A stretch of DNA of 64,000 nucleotides, taken from the NCBI RefSeq assembly GCF_026004055.1, contig NZ_BPIJ01000001.1, positions 992,001 through 1,056,000 of the forward strand, given 5' to 3'. This document shows, piece after piece, positions 17,401 to 26,905 of this stretch (positions are counted from its first letter, which is position 1; the number at the start of each line of letters is the position of its first letter). The DNA is from Meiothermus sp. (GTDB taxonomy: Bacteria; Deinococcota; Deinococci; Deinococcales; Thermaceae). Made by a program: the position numbers and the translations under genes. Below the pieces are notes generated by a model that was given only the letters and a program-made list of their open reading frames with translations, did not search any database and was not told the origin of the DNA.

Positions 17401-17570
17401 TCGGTCATGATGGTCGCGGGGTTGGAGTTCACCAGCACCACCTCGTAACCCACGCTACGCAGGGCCTTGACGGCCTGGGTGCCGGAGTAGTCGAATTCGG
17501 CGGCCTGGCCAATGGTGATGGGGCCGGAGCCGATGATGAGTATTTTTTTCAGGTCGGTGCGGGCGGGCAT
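14436..17570 (-). CDS. carB: Carbamoyl-phosphate synthase large subunit
   Basis: Makes carbamoyl phosphate from bicarbonate, ammonia (from CarA) and two ATP, for arginine and pyrimidine synthesis. The 1044-residue protein contains two homologous halves, each with the GSGPI-IGQ opening and an ATP-grasp domain, the oligomerisation domain between them and an MGS-like allosteric domain at the C-terminus. The ATG at 17570 gives [20 protein letters not shown], the standard start; an upstream ATG at 17591 adds seven residues and has no ribosome-binding site. carA is not adjacent. A large antisense reading frame exists over it but is a codon-bias artefact. Confidence 0.97.
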   Translation of the reverse strand: MPARTDLKKILIIGSGPITIGQAAEFDYSGTQAVKALRSVGYEVVLVNSNPATIMTDPELSEGTYLEPLTVEFLEKIIAQERPDALLPTLGGQTALNLSMALFEQGILDKYGVELIGANAAAIKKGEDREEFQKAMLKIGVDVPRGKMVHSLEEGLAFAREVTGYPVVVRPSFTLGGTGGGIAENEAEFIETLSRGLSLSPTHSALVEESIVGWKEYELEVMRDKNDTVVIITSIENVDPMGVHTGDSITVAPAQTLSDVEYQKMRDAAIAIIREIGVETGGSNIQFAIDPKTGRMIVIEMNPRVSRSSALASKATGFPIAKIAALLAVGYTLDEIPNDITQKTPASFEPTIDYVVTKIPRFAFEKFSTLPNTHPGGFSDRLGTQMKSVGEVMAIGRTFKESFGKALRSLEADVRAEFSTYTTEELLARLYPSPTRIYAVLELLRRGEQVEKLYQKTQIEPWFLTQLKEVVEAEHDLETESHRLEDAEDWRYVKGLGLSDARLGELVGVSETVVRKQRLAAGSRPVYKTVDTCAAEFEAYTPYHYSAYELEDEVRPTDKPKVVILGSGPIRIGQGVEFDYATVHAVWALREAVIPPQRPGEAGAQGYETIMVNSNPETVSTDYDTADRLYFEPLTLEDVLNLTEHEKPLGVIATLGGQTPLKLAKKLADAGVTLLGTPWEAIHKAEDRAEFNKLCTDLGIPQPKGAVARTPEEALRLAETLGYPLMARPSYVLGGRAMQVVKNAEELRWYLSGIYAALAERPSILLDQYLENALELDVDALSDGQRVVVAGIMEHIERAGVHSGDSATILPPISLTPEQLATVRDYTRRLALAVGVRGLINVQYAVKNGVVYILEANPRASRTVPFVSKAIGHPLAKYAALIAVGHTLDDLGFTQDPTPGFYSVKEVLIPWLKFPGVIPVLGPEMRSTGESMGIDTDPYLAYYRAELGVGQRLPLSGKVRFIEADDLKAEWTAAGFDISDDEYDLLIALTPHPELRRAVETGKPFITTAEGAKWSLEAIRRAREENLAVRSLQSWHADKAVYRY

Positions 17571-17658
17571 ACCAAGGGGAGAGAATAGCATTTATTCGGG
17601 CATCTGGCTACCGGGGTTTTGCATAGTGTTGCAAGCATTTAGTATAAACACGCACACA

Positions 17659-17751
17659 ACGCTCTTCACAAAGATGAACCCTTCCAGGGTTGTGCATCCT
17701 CTGCAAAAAACCGCTGCTGCCCGGATAGGCGGCCAAGCCTGTGAAGTGCGC
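17659..17751. repeat. Type A small element, copy 5 (93 bp, degenerate)
   Basis: Ends ACGCTCTTCACA and TGTGAAGTGCGC match the inverted ends of the A family with one change each. The interior is short and mostly unrelated, apart from a GGCGGCCA block. It lies between carB and ferritin. The rest of this intergenic gap shows TATGCT near 17779, a possible ferritin -10 box without a clear -35. Confidence 0.5.
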
Positions 17752-17855
17752 GATAGTCTGCGGGCTCCCAGGTCTGCTATGCTGTTTATACGAGCGACCC
17801 TAAACCGGCCTCAGGCACGCGCAAGCCACCATTCCATCCCAAGAAGGAGTCAACC

Positions 17856-18347
17856 ATGCCCAAAGCATCAACGCTCATCTCGAGCAAGCTGGCCCAGAAA
17901 CTCAAGGAGCAGATCGGCCACGAGCTCGGGGCACACCAGCAGTACCTGGCCATCGGCACCTACTTTGCCCAGCAGAACCTGGACAAGTGGGCAGCCCTGT
18001 TTTATGCGCAAGCAGCGGAAGAAAAAGAGCACGCGCTAAAAATTGTGCGCTTCCTGACCGATGTGGGCGAGGTAGTTCACTTTCCGGCCCTTCCGGCAGC
18101 CTCCACCGGCTTCAAAAGCCCTGCCGACGCGGTCTCCCAAGCCCTCAAGTGGGAACGTAGCGTAACCGAGCAATTCCAGGCCATGGCCAAAATTGCCCTG
18201 GCCGAGGGGGATTTTGTGGGCTTCCAGTTCTTGCAATGGTTCTTGGAAGAGCAGGTCGAGGAAGTAAGCAGCATGGAGAAGTACCTGGCCCTGGTGGAAA
18301 GCGGCATCAACCTGTTCCAGGCCGAGGCTTTGCTGGTAGAAGGCTGA
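17856..18347 (+). CDS. ftn: Non-haem ferritin
   Basis: Iron-storage ferritin of 163 residues with a four-helix bundle. Ferroxidase-type ligands are visible: Glu in KEQIGHELGAHQQY (helix A), EEKEHA (helix B, Glu and His), and Glu residues in later helices (ALKWERSVTEQF, EEQVEEVSSMEKYLALVE). AAGAAGGAG precedes the ATG. It is followed by a strong terminator. It would form a 24-mer that oxidises and stores Fe(II). The family is clear; the exact subtype (Ftn) is inferred from length and lack of a haem-binding Met. Confidence 0.92.
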   Translation: MPKASTLISSKLAQKLKEQIGHELGAHQQYLAIGTYFAQQNLDKWAALFYAQAAEEKEHALKIVRFLTDVGEVVHFPALPAASTGFKSPADAVSQALKWERSVTEQFQAMAKIALAEGDFVGFQFLQWFLEEQVEEVSSMEKYLALVESGINLFQAEALLVEG

Positions 18348-18366
18348 GCCCTGGTCTGGCGACCTG

Positions 18367-18395
18367 CCGGGGCCAGCGCCCCGGTATTTTGTTTT
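18367..18395 (+). terminator. Ferritin terminator overlapping the rhodanese promoter
   Basis: CCGGGGC-CAGC-GCCCCGG hairpin followed by TATTTTGTTTT. The last T of the tract (18395) opens TATCCT (18395-18400), the -10 box used by the next gene. Confidence 0.8.
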
Positions 18396-18406
18396 ATCCT
18401 ATGGGC

Positions 18407-18706
18407 ATGCGAGTCCTAAAACCCGAGCTGCTCAAAAACTTTCTCCAGGACAATCCGCTGGTGGTGGATGTGCGCCCGCTCGAGCAGTACAATCCAAGCG
18501 ACTTTGAAGGCGCTGTGCACATCCCCCTGCACGACATCCAGCACGGCAACCACAACCTGCCCAAAGACCGCTCCCTGCTGCTTATCTGCGAGCGGGGGGT
18601 GATGAGCGAACTGGCCGGGCTGTACCTGGAAGCAGCCGGCTACGAGCAGGTCTACAACCTCGAGGGGGGCCTGCAAAAGTTGCGCAAAAGTGTCGGTGGT
18701 CTATAA
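18407..18706 (+). CDS. Single-domain rhodanese sulfurtransferase
   Basis: 99-residue rhodanese domain that transfers sulfane sulfur through a catalytic Cys. The active-site loop reads ICERGVMSE, with Cys in the expected position; the usual CxxG pattern of small rhodaneses is kept (C-E-R-G). The conserved opening VVDVRPLEQYNPSDFEGAVH is clear. TATCCT lies at 18395-18400, so transcription would begin at the second ATG (18407), making the mRNA leaderless; an ATG at 18401 would add two residues. Cellular donor and acceptor are unknown. A longer sulfurtransferase is encoded 2 kb away. Confidence 0.9.
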   Translation: MRVLKPELLKNFLQDNPLVVDVRPLEQYNPSDFEGAVHIPLHDIQHGNHNLPKDRSLLLICERGVMSELAGLYLEAAGYEQVYNLEGGLQKLRKSVGGL

Positions 18707-18711
18707 GCCCG

Positions 18712-18921
18712 TAGTGGTCTGGTAAGTAAGTTTTTGTGTTATTCCGAACGAAGCGGAGCGAGGTGAGGAATCTGATGCGCCCTAGTCCGCTGTAAGCACC
18801 ATCCCTATGCAGTACCAGATTCCTCGTTGCACTGCGTGCGCCTCGGAATGAAAACAAGGGGTCAAGGGCAGAAGTTGGGTTCATTGAAGGTATCCCGATT
18901 ATTTTGTTACCAGACCACTAG
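18712..18921 (+). mobile_element. Type D small element, copy 1 (210 bp)
   Basis: Begins TAGTGGTCTGGTAA and ends GTTACCAGACCACTAG, sharing its outer ends with types B and C. The interior is a palindrome on ATTCCGAACG, GAGGAATCTG and CAGATTCCTCG, the same core as the free-standing type E palindromes. It shares CTAG 18918-18921 with the B copy that follows. Confidence 0.8.
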
Positions 18922-19263
18922 TGGTCTGGTAACAAAATACGCAGTATGGGGTTTAGCCTTCAGAACGCGCTGTGTCTCGTAAACCTGGGCCTTCGGTGTC
19001 TTGCCTGTACGGTCATGCAAAAAGCACCCCACCCCGCTTCGCCCCTTCCCTCCCCTACTGCCTAGGGGAGGCCAGGTGGGGTGGCTGACCTGGCCCTTCA
19101 CCCAGCGGATTGGGGGCCTTGCCTGATACCCTCCCCCACCCTCCCTACGCGGTAGGGAGGGCGTTTTTAGGCCATCTCGGGGGCCGAAGTGGGATGGAAT
19201 CTCTACATCGATGTATTCGGGGTGCGGTACATAACTTCGGAAATTTAGTTACCATACCAATAG
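18918..19263 (+). mobile_element. Type B small element, copy 3 (346 bp)
   Basis: Near-identical to the copies at 7020, 11890 and 62282, with the terminator hairpin at 19139-19168. Its right end is degraded (ACCATACCAATAG) compared with the other copies. Confidence 0.85.
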
Positions 19264-19316
19264 TCGATAGCCGGTTGAAAAGCGCTCCACTCGCAAGCGG
19301 CCTGCTTTGCCATCGA

Positions 19317-20663
19317 CTATTGACTATCGTCCCTCCTTGGCAAATCCTCCAGCCGCACCCCATGCCACCTTTCCAGGTGCTCGCGGTGGGTTTGTAGATA
19401 GGCTCCCGGCTCAAAGAATCGGTCGTAGTACTCGAGGTCGAGGTGGTGGGTTTGCAAGAACATCAGGCTGTAGATGGTGGGGACGGTAGCAGGGAACTTG
19501 CCAAAGGTGTCAAAAAGGTACTGCGCCTGGGTGGCTACCACCTCAATTAGCCATTCCTCGTGTGGGAAGGCTTGGGAGCGGACAGCCCGGGCTTCTTTCC
19601 AGGGGCCGGGGGTCTCGGGATGGAAGGGGCCACCCTGGCCAAACTTACGCTCGACCAACGCTTCCACGGCGGCCCGCATGTGGGGGTAGTGGGGGGGACA
19701 GTAACCCTCAAAGATGCCCTCGAGGCCGGTGGGGTTGGGCCGCGACCAGCCCGGTTTGAAGTCGTAGCGGAAGCCCAGCCCCGGCACCTCGGGGTCGCCC
19801 GAGGCCCCCAAAGTGCGTACCCGGTCGAGGCCGTTGAGCATCCAGCCACCCAGGCCCATGGCCTGCTGCATCAGGTGGCCTGCAAATACCGCCGCGCTGA
19901 TTTCCGCCGAAACTTCGGCCAGGGTGGCCTGGTCGAAGGCGGTGAGGGGGTAGGGCTTGTCCAGGGCGACATAATCCTTGAACTTTTCCAGCCCTGGGAT
20001 GCTTCGGTTGTGTACGTCGTCGTAGAGCACAAAGCCGTTTTGGGCGATAAAAAGTAGCTTGAGCAACTGGTGCTGGGCCACGTCGGCAATGGGCCAGACC
20101 AGCAAGGAGCCGGGCTTGTTGGCATTCCAGGCGTTGTGGCCGGCCATGTAGGGCTCGCGGGGCGGGATGTAGAGCCGCGAATCGGAGAGCTTGTGGCAGT
20201 ACTGCCGGTGCGCCAGTAGCAGCTCCACCACATCTACCTGGCCCAGGGCATTGCGCGGCACCGGTGGGTGAGCATCGCGGGTTTGGAAGGTATAGGTGCC
20301 GCTATCGTCGGTAAAGAAAATCTGGCTGGTGTGGAAGCCCGCTGCGCTAGGAAAGGTGCGCCCGGCGGCCATGCCGGAATAACTGGGCAGGTGAGGGGCC
20401 ACGTTTTTGTGGTGACTGATCAGGTTGTGCCAGCCGGTCAGGCCCCCCACCGTGGTGAGGATGAGCAGGCGCTCGAGCTCCGACAAGGGATAGGGCTCGT
20501 AGCGCGAGCGGTAGGCCAGGGGCCCCTCGGGCAGCTCGCCCCCTAGGGCAAAACGTCGGCTCCGACGGCCAAAGAGGGCCTCCGCGAGGGGGAATTGCAG
20601 GAGTTTCTCGAGGGCCTGACGCTCGTGTGGGTTAATGAGAGAATCGGAGGTGGTATCGGGCAT
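19317..20663 (-). CDS. Nitroreductase-superfamily-like protein, function unknown
   Basis: 448-residue protein. The segment FGRRSRRFALGG followed by PLSELERLLIL and then GRTFPSAAGFHTSQIFFTDD resembles the FMN-binding framework of nitroreductase/SagB-type dehydrogenases (RRS-R, PLS-x-EL, RT-PSAG). The C-terminal half (PHYPHMRAAVEALVERKFGQ onward) has no motif I recognise. The start at 20663 is chosen because TAGACT lies seven bases upstream; a longer N-terminus from 20741 looks unrelated. It lies 165 bp downstream of a sulfurtransferase gene on the same strand. Substrate unknown; the family call is an inference from motif spacing. Confidence 0.6.
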   Translation of the reverse strand: MPDTTSDSLINPHERQALEKLLQFPLAEALFGRRSRRFALGGELPEGPLAYRSRYEPYPLSELERLLILTTVGGLTGWHNLISHHKNVAPHLPSYSGMAAGRTFPSAAGFHTSQIFFTDDSGTYTFQTRDAHPPVPRNALGQVDVVELLLAHRQYCHKLSDSRLYIPPREPYMAGHNAWNANKPGSLLVWPIADVAQHQLLKLLFIAQNGFVLYDDVHNRSIPGLEKFKDYVALDKPYPLTAFDQATLAEVSAEISAAVFAGHLMQQAMGLGGWMLNGLDRVRTLGASGDPEVPGLGFRYDFKPGWSRPNPTGLEGIFEGYCPPHYPHMRAAVEALVERKFGQGGPFHPETPGPWKEARAVRSQAFPHEEWLIEVVATQAQYLFDTFGKFPATVPTIYSLMFLQTHHLDLEYYDRFFEPGAYLQTHREHLERWHGVRLEDLPRRDDSQ

Positions 20664-20828
20664 TTCCCCTAGTCTAGCCCGGATGTTCCTGTTGAAGCAT
20701 AGATACGCAGTGGTTTGTTCATTGGTGATGTACGGGGTCATGTTTGACGAGCTGGAGGCCGGTCAAAAAAATCTCCCTCCGCACAAGCAGAGGGGTGAAG
20801 GTGAACAGCCGCTACCTGTGGCGCGTCG

Positions 20829-21689
20829 CTACTTTTCCGGGCCTTTTTCGATGGGCACCCCTACCGCATTGCCCCACTCGGTCCAGCTTCCGTCGTAGTT
20901 CTTGACATTGGGAAAGCCCAGCAGGTGTTTGAGCACAAACCAGCTATGGCTGCTGCGCTCGGCGATGCGGCAATAGGCGATCACCTCTTTGTCGGGGGTC
21001 ACGCCCTTCGATTCGTAAATGGCCCTCAGTTCGTCGGCGCTCTTGAAGGTGCCGTCGGGGTTGACGGTGGTGGCCCAGGGGATGCTCTTGGCGCCAGGGA
21101 TGTGCCCGCCGCGTAGCACCCCTTCCTGGGGGTACTCGGGCATATGCGTTTTTTCCCCGGTAAACTCGGCTGGGCTGCGCACATCTACCAGAGCGCCTTT
21201 ACCGGCCTTGACCTTCTCTAAATGGGCCAGCACCTCGTCGCGGAAGGCCCGCAGGCGGGGGTCGCGCTGGCCGGGGGTGTAGGTGCCTTTGGGGTAGGTG
21301 GGCACCTCGGTGGTAAGGGGCTTGTTTTCCAGCATCCATTTGATGCGCCCACCGTTCATCAGCTTGAGGTGTTGGTGCCCGTTGTAGCTGAAGAACCAGA
21401 AGGCATAGGCCGCCCACCAGTTGTTTTTGTCGCCATACAACACAATGGTGGTGTCGTTGGAGATACCTAGACGCTCGAACAGGGCAGCCAGCTCGTGGGG
21501 CTGGATAAACTCGCGGATGGTGTCGTCCCAAAGGTCGGCCTGCCAGTCGATCTTCTGACTGCCGGGAATGTGGCCGGTGTCGTAGAGCAGGATGTCCTCG
21601 TTGACCTCGAGGATTCGGATATTGGGGTCTTGGTGGTGCTCCAGCACCCAGTCGGTGGAAACCAATACGTCAGGGTTTGCGTAGTTCAT
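20829..21689 (-). CDS. Two-domain thiosulfate/3-mercaptopyruvate sulfurtransferase
   Basis: 286-residue tandem rhodanese. The N-terminal inactive domain ([33 protein letters not shown]) is followed by a catalytic domain with the loop [13 protein letters not shown]; the Cys and CRxxERS form match actinobacterial CysA-type thiosulfate sulfurtransferases. The ATG at 21689 is chosen because GGAGG lies six bases upstream and the protein begins [14 protein letters not shown]. It moves sulfane sulfur to cyanide or thiol acceptors in vitro; the physiological role is unknown. It may supply sulfur for the molybdenum enzyme encoded 1.2 kb away, which is speculation from proximity. Confidence 0.9.
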   Translation of the reverse strand: MNYANPDVLVSTDWVLEHHQDPNIRILEVNEDILLYDTGHIPGSQKIDWQADLWDDTIREFIQPHELAALFERLGISNDTTIVLYGDKNNWWAAYAFWFFSYNGHQHLKLMNGGRIKWMLENKPLTTEVPTYPKGTYTPGQRDPRLRAFRDEVLAHLEKVKAGKGALVDVRSPAEFTGEKTHMPEYPQEGVLRGGHIPGAKSIPWATTVNPDGTFKSADELRAIYESKGVTPDKEVIAYCRIAERSSHSWFVLKHLLGFPNVKNYDGSWTEWGNAVGVPIEKGPEK

Positions 21690-21809
21690 GTTTGCCTCCA
21701 TGGTCTATTTCCCACAACCCCATACAGCATAAGTGAAACTTGTCGGAAGCTACCCTGATATAGATTACAAAATATGTCATCTAATCTCAGCAGGTTCCAC
21801 CCAGGAGCT

Positions 21810-22712
21810 TCACGTACCAGCACACCGATTGTTCGTCAGCACCGCCAGGGCCGCCCGGCGGAGCAGTTGAAGGTAGGCCGCGGGGGTGTGGGCTGGCCCC
21901 AGTATCACCTCCCGCACACCCCGGTAGCTCTGGGGCAGCTTTAGCCAGCGGGTTTCACCTTTACAAGAGAGCAGCAGCAAGCCGGGTGAAAGCCAGGGAA
22001 CGGCTTCTGAGGCAAGCGCCGCGTCCAGGCGCATCTGTATCTCGGGCACAGGACTGGCCTCGGGGATGGGAGCAAAAGGCTCTTCAACCCAGCCCATCTT
22101 CCGGGCCAGCCTTTGGTAGGTTGACCAGTCGTCCACATCCCAAAACCACGGCCCCGAGCCCCATTCCACCCGCTCAATGCTTTCTGCGTGGGCCTTCAGG
22201 AGACCCCGGGCGCCTTGGTCGCCGGTGAGCTTGCCGACCTCTGCCAAAAGCGGTTGGGTCAAGAAAACCGGGGGGCGTATCTGGCCTTGTTCGGCCGCTA
22301 CCACGGCTAAAGTCTGGGATCCACGGTGGGCTATGGCATAGGTCAGTTGTTGAAGTTTCTGGGAGTCCAAGGCGGGCATATCGGCCAGAAATACCAGAAC
22401 CCCTGCGGCGTCCTGGAGCATCCGGATACCCGCTTTTAGAGAGGTACTCTGGCCATACCGGTAGCGGCGGTTCAGCACAGTAAATACCCGGTATGCCGTC
22501 GGCTGCCCCGCCAGCCAGCACTCCAGCGCATACCGCGCCACCCCGGCCTCACGCCCCAAGACCACCCCAACGCGCCCATCGGCCACACGCAAGGCCTGCT
22601 CCAGAACCCGGGTCAACAAAACATGGCCCGCTCCGGCAGGGAGCAAAAACTTGGGAACCCCAAACCTCGAGGCTTTCCCGGCAGAGAGGATGAGCGCGTC
22701 CAAGGAAGGCAT
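21810..22712 (-). CDS. MobA-like nucleotidyltransferase, probable molybdenum cofactor cytidylyltransferase
   Basis: 300-residue protein with the N-terminal nucleotidyltransferase signature LILSAGKASRFGVPKFLLPAG (variant of LAAGxSxRMGxxK) and LVFLADMPALD with the metal-binding Asp. Residues beyond about 195 form an extra segment (SWVEEPFAPIPEASP onward) of unknown role. Homologues such as MocA add CMP to molybdopterin to make the dinucleotide cofactor of the xanthine oxidase family. The gene is divergent from coxM, whose product complex needs that cofactor, so this is the most likely role. Substrate is inferred, not shown. Confidence 0.8.
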   Translation of the reverse strand: MPSLDALILSAGKASRFGVPKFLLPAGAGHVLLTRVLEQALRVADGRVGVVLGREAGVARYALECWLAGQPTAYRVFTVLNRRYRYGQSTSLKAGIRMLQDAAGVLVFLADMPALDSQKLQQLTYAIAHRGSQTLAVVAAEQGQIRPPVFLTQPLLAEVGKLTGDQGARGLLKAHAESIERVEWGSGPWFWDVDDWSTYQRLARKMGWVEEPFAPIPEASPVPEIQMRLDAALASEAVPWLSPGLLLLSCKGETRWLKLPQSYRGVREVILGPAHTPAAYLQLLRRAALAVLTNNRCAGT

Positions 22713-22729
22713 ACCTTATCACCCCATGG

Positions 22730-22747
22730 TTATCTTGCTGGAGATAA
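22730..22747. promoter_or_regulatory. Palindrome in the divergent mobA-like/cox intergenic region
   Basis: TTATCT-TGCTGG-AGATAA, with perfect 6-bp arms and a 6-bp centre, 18 bp upstream of the mobA-like start. It could be an operator for a dimeric regulator. No regulator gene is in the window. Confidence 0.4.
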
Positions 22748-22933
22748 GACTAAAGGCCGCCCTCCATCGTACTTACGTTGAACACAAGAGCTGCTCCATA
22801 TATACGTTCTTTCGGCTTCATTCCATACAACCACAAAGTGGCGTCCAAACTGTAATCCCATGCATCCTTGTTTTCTGAACCGTAGACGTAGATTGTGTCT
22901 TGCTTGCAAAAGCAAAAAAGGAGGCAGGACTGC

Positions 22934-23812
22934 ATGATACCCGCGGCCTTTGAGTACAAACGTCCGATGTCCCTCGAGGAGGCCCTTAGTCACCTAGCCG
23001 AACACGGCCTAGACGCCAGGGTTTTAGCCGGGGGACAAAGCCTGATCCCGGCCATGCGCTACCGCCTGGCCCAGCCCGCCGTGCTGGTGGACATCAACAA
23101 GATTCCCAACCTGGGGTACATGCAAGAAGAAAATGGAATGCTCCACATCGGGGCGCTGGTGCGCGATACCGATGTGGAGTTCGATAAAAACATTCAAGCC
23201 AAGTACCACCTCATCAGCGATGTTTCGATGGTGGTAGCCGACCCCATCGTGCGCTACCGGGGTACGGTGGTGGGCTCGCTCTGCCACAACGATCCCTCGG
23301 GCGACTGGGCCGCCGCCGCGATTGCCGCACGGGCCCAGATGGTCATCCAGGGCAAAAATGGGGCTCGAGTCGAATCCATTGACCAATTTTTAGTGGACAG
23401 CTTCGCCACCTCCATCGGCGAAGGGGAAATGGCGGTAGAAGCCCGCTTTCCGTCGCCCAACTCCCTCACTTCGGGCGCCTACGAAAAAATCGAGCGCAAG
23501 GTCGGCGACTACGCCACCGCTGCTGCCGCGGTGCAGCTAGAACTCAACCCCGACGGTACCATCAAAGAAGTTGGCATCGGCATTACGGCTGTGGCCCACA
23601 TGGCCTTGCGGGTAGCCGAGGGGGAGAAAATTCTCCGGGGTCAGAAGCCTTCGCTCGAGCTAATCCGGGCGGCGGCGGAAGAAGCCCGTAAAATAGCCGA
23701 CCCTACCCCCGACGCGCGCGGTTCCGCTGAGTACAAAAAAGATATGGCCCGGGTACTGGTAGGGCGGGGTCTGATCAAGGCCCTTAAGCGCTTGAATGTG
23801 GTGGTAGCCTGA
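22934..23812 (+). CDS. coxM: Aerobic carbon monoxide dehydrogenase, FAD-binding medium subunit
   Basis: 292-residue flavoprotein subunit that passes electrons from the iron-sulfur subunit toward the respiratory chain. The FAD motifs AGGQSLIP (residues 32-39) and [15 protein letters not shown] (about 111-125) are present. The start [11 protein letters not shown] at 22934 is fixed by AAAGGAGG about nine bases upstream. It is the first gene of the cluster coxM-coxS-coxL-coxG-xdhC/YHS-coxD-coxE. By itself the subunit would fit several xanthine-oxidase-family enzymes; the CO assignment comes from CoxL. Confidence 0.93.
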   Translation: MIPAAFEYKRPMSLEEALSHLAEHGLDARVLAGGQSLIPAMRYRLAQPAVLVDINKIPNLGYMQEENGMLHIGALVRDTDVEFDKNIQAKYHLISDVSMVVADPIVRYRGTVVGSLCHNDPSGDWAAAAIAARAQMVIQGKNGARVESIDQFLVDSFATSIGEGEMAVEARFPSPNSLTSGAYEKIERKVGDYATAAAAVQLELNPDGTIKEVGIGITAVAHMALRVAEGEKILRGQKPSLELIRAAAEEARKIADPTPDARGSAEYKKDMARVLVGRGLIKALKRLNVVVA

Positions 23813-23865
23813 GCAACCCCCCTCTTCACCTCGAGTCTGCGTATCAATACCCCTGGAGCACCGCT

Positions 23866-24351
<486 letters not shown>

Positions 24352-24428
24352 AGAGTGCAAAGCCGCAGATAGGGAAATATCCCAATGCTTTCGGCTCTAG
24401 CCCCAAGCAGTTCTTGAAAGGAGCGCGC

Positions 24429-26828
24429 ATGGCAGTTCAAACCCCCCACCTCGAGCCCAAAGGCATCCAGGGGCTCGGCAAAGCCATTAAACGCAAAGAA
24501 GACTCCCGCTTTATCGTGGGCAAAGGCAACTACCTCGACGACATCGTACTCCCGGGCATGCTGCACATGGCCTTGGTGCATAGCCCCTATGCCCATGCCC
24601 GGATTCTCAACATCGACGCCTCCGAGGCCTTGAAAATTCCCGGCGTAAAGGCCGTTATAACTGCCAAAGACCTCGCCGCTGCTGGGCTTTCCTGGATTCC
24701 CACCCTAGCCGGCGATAAGCAGATGGTGCTGGCCGATGGCAAGGTGCTCTACCAGTACCAGGAAGTAGCTGCCGTATTTGCCGAAACCCGCCAGGCCGCC
24801 GCCGATGGAGCCGCCGCCGTGCAGGTCGAGTACGAGCCCTTGCCGGTGGTGGTAGACCCCTTCAAGGCCACCGCCCCCGACGCACCCGTTCTGCGCGAGG
24901 ACATCCAAGGCCAGATGACCGGAGCCCATGGGCCCCGCCGTCACCACAACCACATCTGGACCTGGGAGGTAGGCTCCAAAGACGAAACCGAAAAAGCCCT
25001 GGCCCAGGCCGAGGTGCGCATCAAGCAGCACATGGTTTATCCCAGGAGCCACCCGGCCCCCCTCGAGCCCTGCGGCTGCATCGGTGATATGAACACGGCC
25101 ACCGGGCGGCTCACGGTCTACATGACCACCCAGGCTCCCCACGCCATCCGCACAGTACTTTCGCTGGTCACCAAGATTCCCGAAAACAACATCCGGGTCA
25201 TCTCACCTGATATCGGAGGGGGCTTTGGCAACAAGGTGCCGGTGTATCCCGGCTACGTGTGCGCCATCGTGGGCAGCATTGTGCTGGGTGCGCCGGTCAA
25301 GTGGGTCGAGACCCGCACCGAGAACCTCACCACCACCGGCTTTGCCCGCGATTTCCACATGGACATCGAGATCGGGGCCACCAAAGAAGGCAAGGTCACG
25401 GCCATGAAGGTTTACACCCTGGCCGACCACGGAGCCTTCGACGCCGCGGCCGACCCCAGCAAGTACCCCGCCGGGCTGTTCTCCATCTGCACCGGCTCCT
25501 ACGACTTCCAGAAAGCCTACGCCCAGGTGGAAGCGGTCTATACCAACAAGGCGCCGGGTGGCGTGGCCTACCGCTGCTCATTTAGGGTAACCGAGGCCAG
25601 CTACCTAATCGAGCGCAGCATGGATGTGCTCGCGCAGGAGCTGAAGATGGATCCCGCCGAGCTGCGCCTCAAGAACTTCATCCAACCACAGCAGTTCCCC
25701 TACCCCTCGGCGCTGGGCTGGACCTACGACTCGGGCGACTACGAGAAAACCCTCAAGGTAGCCCTCGAGCGCATCGGCTATGCCGAGCTGCGCAAGGAAC
25801 AGGCCGAGAAACGGGCCAAAGGCGAGCTGATGGGCATCGGCATCTCCACCTTCACCGAGATTGTGGGGGCCGGGCCTTCCAAAGACTTCGACATCCTGGG
25901 CATCAAGATGTTCGACGGGGCCGAAATCCGCGTACACCCCTCGGGGTCAGCCATCGTACGGGCCGGCACCCGCCACCAGGGTCAGGGCCATGAGACCACC
26001 TGGGCCCAGATTGTTTCCGAGGAACTCGGTCTGGACGTGGACAAGATCATCGTGGAGGAGGGCGATACCGACACTGCCCCCTATGGCCTAGGCACCTATG
26101 CCAGCCGCTCCACCCCCACCGCCGGAGGTGCAATGGCCCTGGCAGCCCGGCGCATCCGCGAGAAGGCCAAAAAGATTGCCGCGCACCTGCTAGAAGTGGG
26201 CGAGGGCGACGTGGAGTGGGTGGACAAAAAGTTCGTGGTCAAGGGTGTGCCGGGCAAGAGCGTGACCATGAACGAGGTGGCCTTCGCCGCCTACACCAAC
26301 CTGCCCCCGGGGATGGAGCCGGGCCTCGAGACCACCTACTACTACGACCCCCCCAACCTGACCTTCCCTCACGGAGCCTACATCTGCGTGGTGGACATCG
26401 ATAAAGGTACCGGCGAGGTCAAGGTGCGGCGCTTTGTGGCGATAGACGACTGCGGCACCATCATCAACCCCATGATTGTGGAGGGGCAGGTACACGGCGG
26501 CCTGACCGAGGGCTTTGCCATGGCCTTCATGCAGGAGATCGCCTTTGACGAGCAGGGCAACCACCTCTCGTCGAACTTTACCGACTACCTGCTGCCCACC
26601 GCGCTCGAGACCCCCAAGTGGGAGACCGGCCACACCGTGACCCCTAGTCCCCATCACCCCATCGGGGCCAAGGGCGTGGGCGAGTCGCCCACCGTGGGCA
26701 GCCCGGCGGCTTTTGTAAACGCGGTGGTGGACGCACTCTCTCCCCTGGGGGTGCGCCACATTGATATGCCCATCACCCGCGAAAAGGTCTGGAAGGTGCT
26801 GCGGCAGGCCGGGGTAGATTCGTTCTAA
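24429..26828 (+). CDS. coxL: Aerobic carbon monoxide dehydrogenase form I, molybdenum large subunit
   Basis: 799-residue catalytic subunit that oxidises CO with water to CO2 at a Mo-Cu centre. The active-site loop A380-YRCSFR-386 is the signature of form I (true) CO dehydrogenases, with Cys383 as the copper ligand; form II enzymes have AYRGAGR instead. The conserved base Glu752 is in GVGESP near the C-terminus. The start at 24429 follows GAAAGGAG, gives MAVQTPHLEPKGIQGLGKA and matches CoxL length; a longer frame from 24156 lies inside coxS. The motif is seen directly; the enzyme activity is from family knowledge. Confidence 0.95.
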   Translation: MAVQTPHLEPKGIQGLGKAIKRKEDSRFIVGKGNYLDDIVLPGMLHMALVHSPYAHARILNIDASEALKIPGVKAVITAKDLAAAGLSWIPTLAGDKQMVLADGKVLYQYQEVAAVFAETRQAAADGAAAVQVEYEPLPVVVDPFKATAPDAPVLREDIQGQMTGAHGPRRHHNHIWTWEVGSKDETEKALAQAEVRIKQHMVYPRSHPAPLEPCGCIGDMNTATGRLTVYMTTQAPHAIRTVLSLVTKIPENNIRVISPDIGGGFGNKVPVYPGYVCAIVGSIVLGAPVKWVETRTENLTTTGFARDFHMDIEIGATKEGKVTAMKVYTLADHGAFDAAADPSKYPAGLFSICTGSYDFQKAYAQVEAVYTNKAPGGVAYRCSFRVTEASYLIERSMDVLAQELKMDPAELRLKNFIQPQQFPYPSALGWTYDSGDYEKTLKVALERIGYAELRKEQAEKRAKGELMGIGISTFTEIVGAGPSKDFDILGIKMFDGAEIRVHPSGSAIVRAGTRHQGQGHETTWAQIVSEELGLDVDKIIVEEGDTDTAPYGLGTYASRSTPTAGGAMALAARRIREKAKKIAAHLLEVGEGDVEWVDKKFVVKGVPGKSVTMNEVAFAAYTNLPPGMEPGLETTYYYDPPNLTFPHGAYICVVDIDKGTGEVKVRRFVAIDDCGTIINPMIVEGQVHGGLTEGFAMAFMQEIAFDEQGNHLSSNFTDYLLPTALETPKWETGHTVTPSPHHPIGAKGVGESPTVGSPAAFVNAVVDALSPLGVRHIDMPITREKVWKVLRQAGVDSF

Positions 26829-26845
26829 GAAGTCTATAGTCCATC

Positions 26846-26887
26846 GCCTATAGCCGATAGCAAAGCTACAAGATTTCGGCTATAGGC
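26846..26887 (+). repeat. Perfect inverted repeat between coxL and coxG
   Basis: GCCTATAGCCGA (26846-26857) and TCGGCTATAGGC (26876-26887) are perfect 12-bp arms. There is no long T-run, so it may be an RNA-stability hairpin or attenuator that sets coxMSL expression above coxG and later genes. Confidence 0.6.
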
Positions 26888-26905
26888 TATCCCTGAGGTT
26901 AGCGC

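Noticed and set aside
15522-17588. A 688-codon open frame antisense to carB
   Set aside because: It lies entirely over carB, has Gly/His/Leu-rich composition typical of reading opposite GC-rich codons, and has no start signal or motif.
22895-22933. An upstream extension of coxM starting at 22895
   Set aside because: It includes the ribosome-binding site itself and gives a Lys/Gln-rich peptide unlike CoxM.
24429-26828. Form II CoxL or xanthine dehydrogenase
   Set aside because: The active-site loop reads AYRCSFR rather than AYRGAGR, and there is no other sign of a purine hydroxylase.
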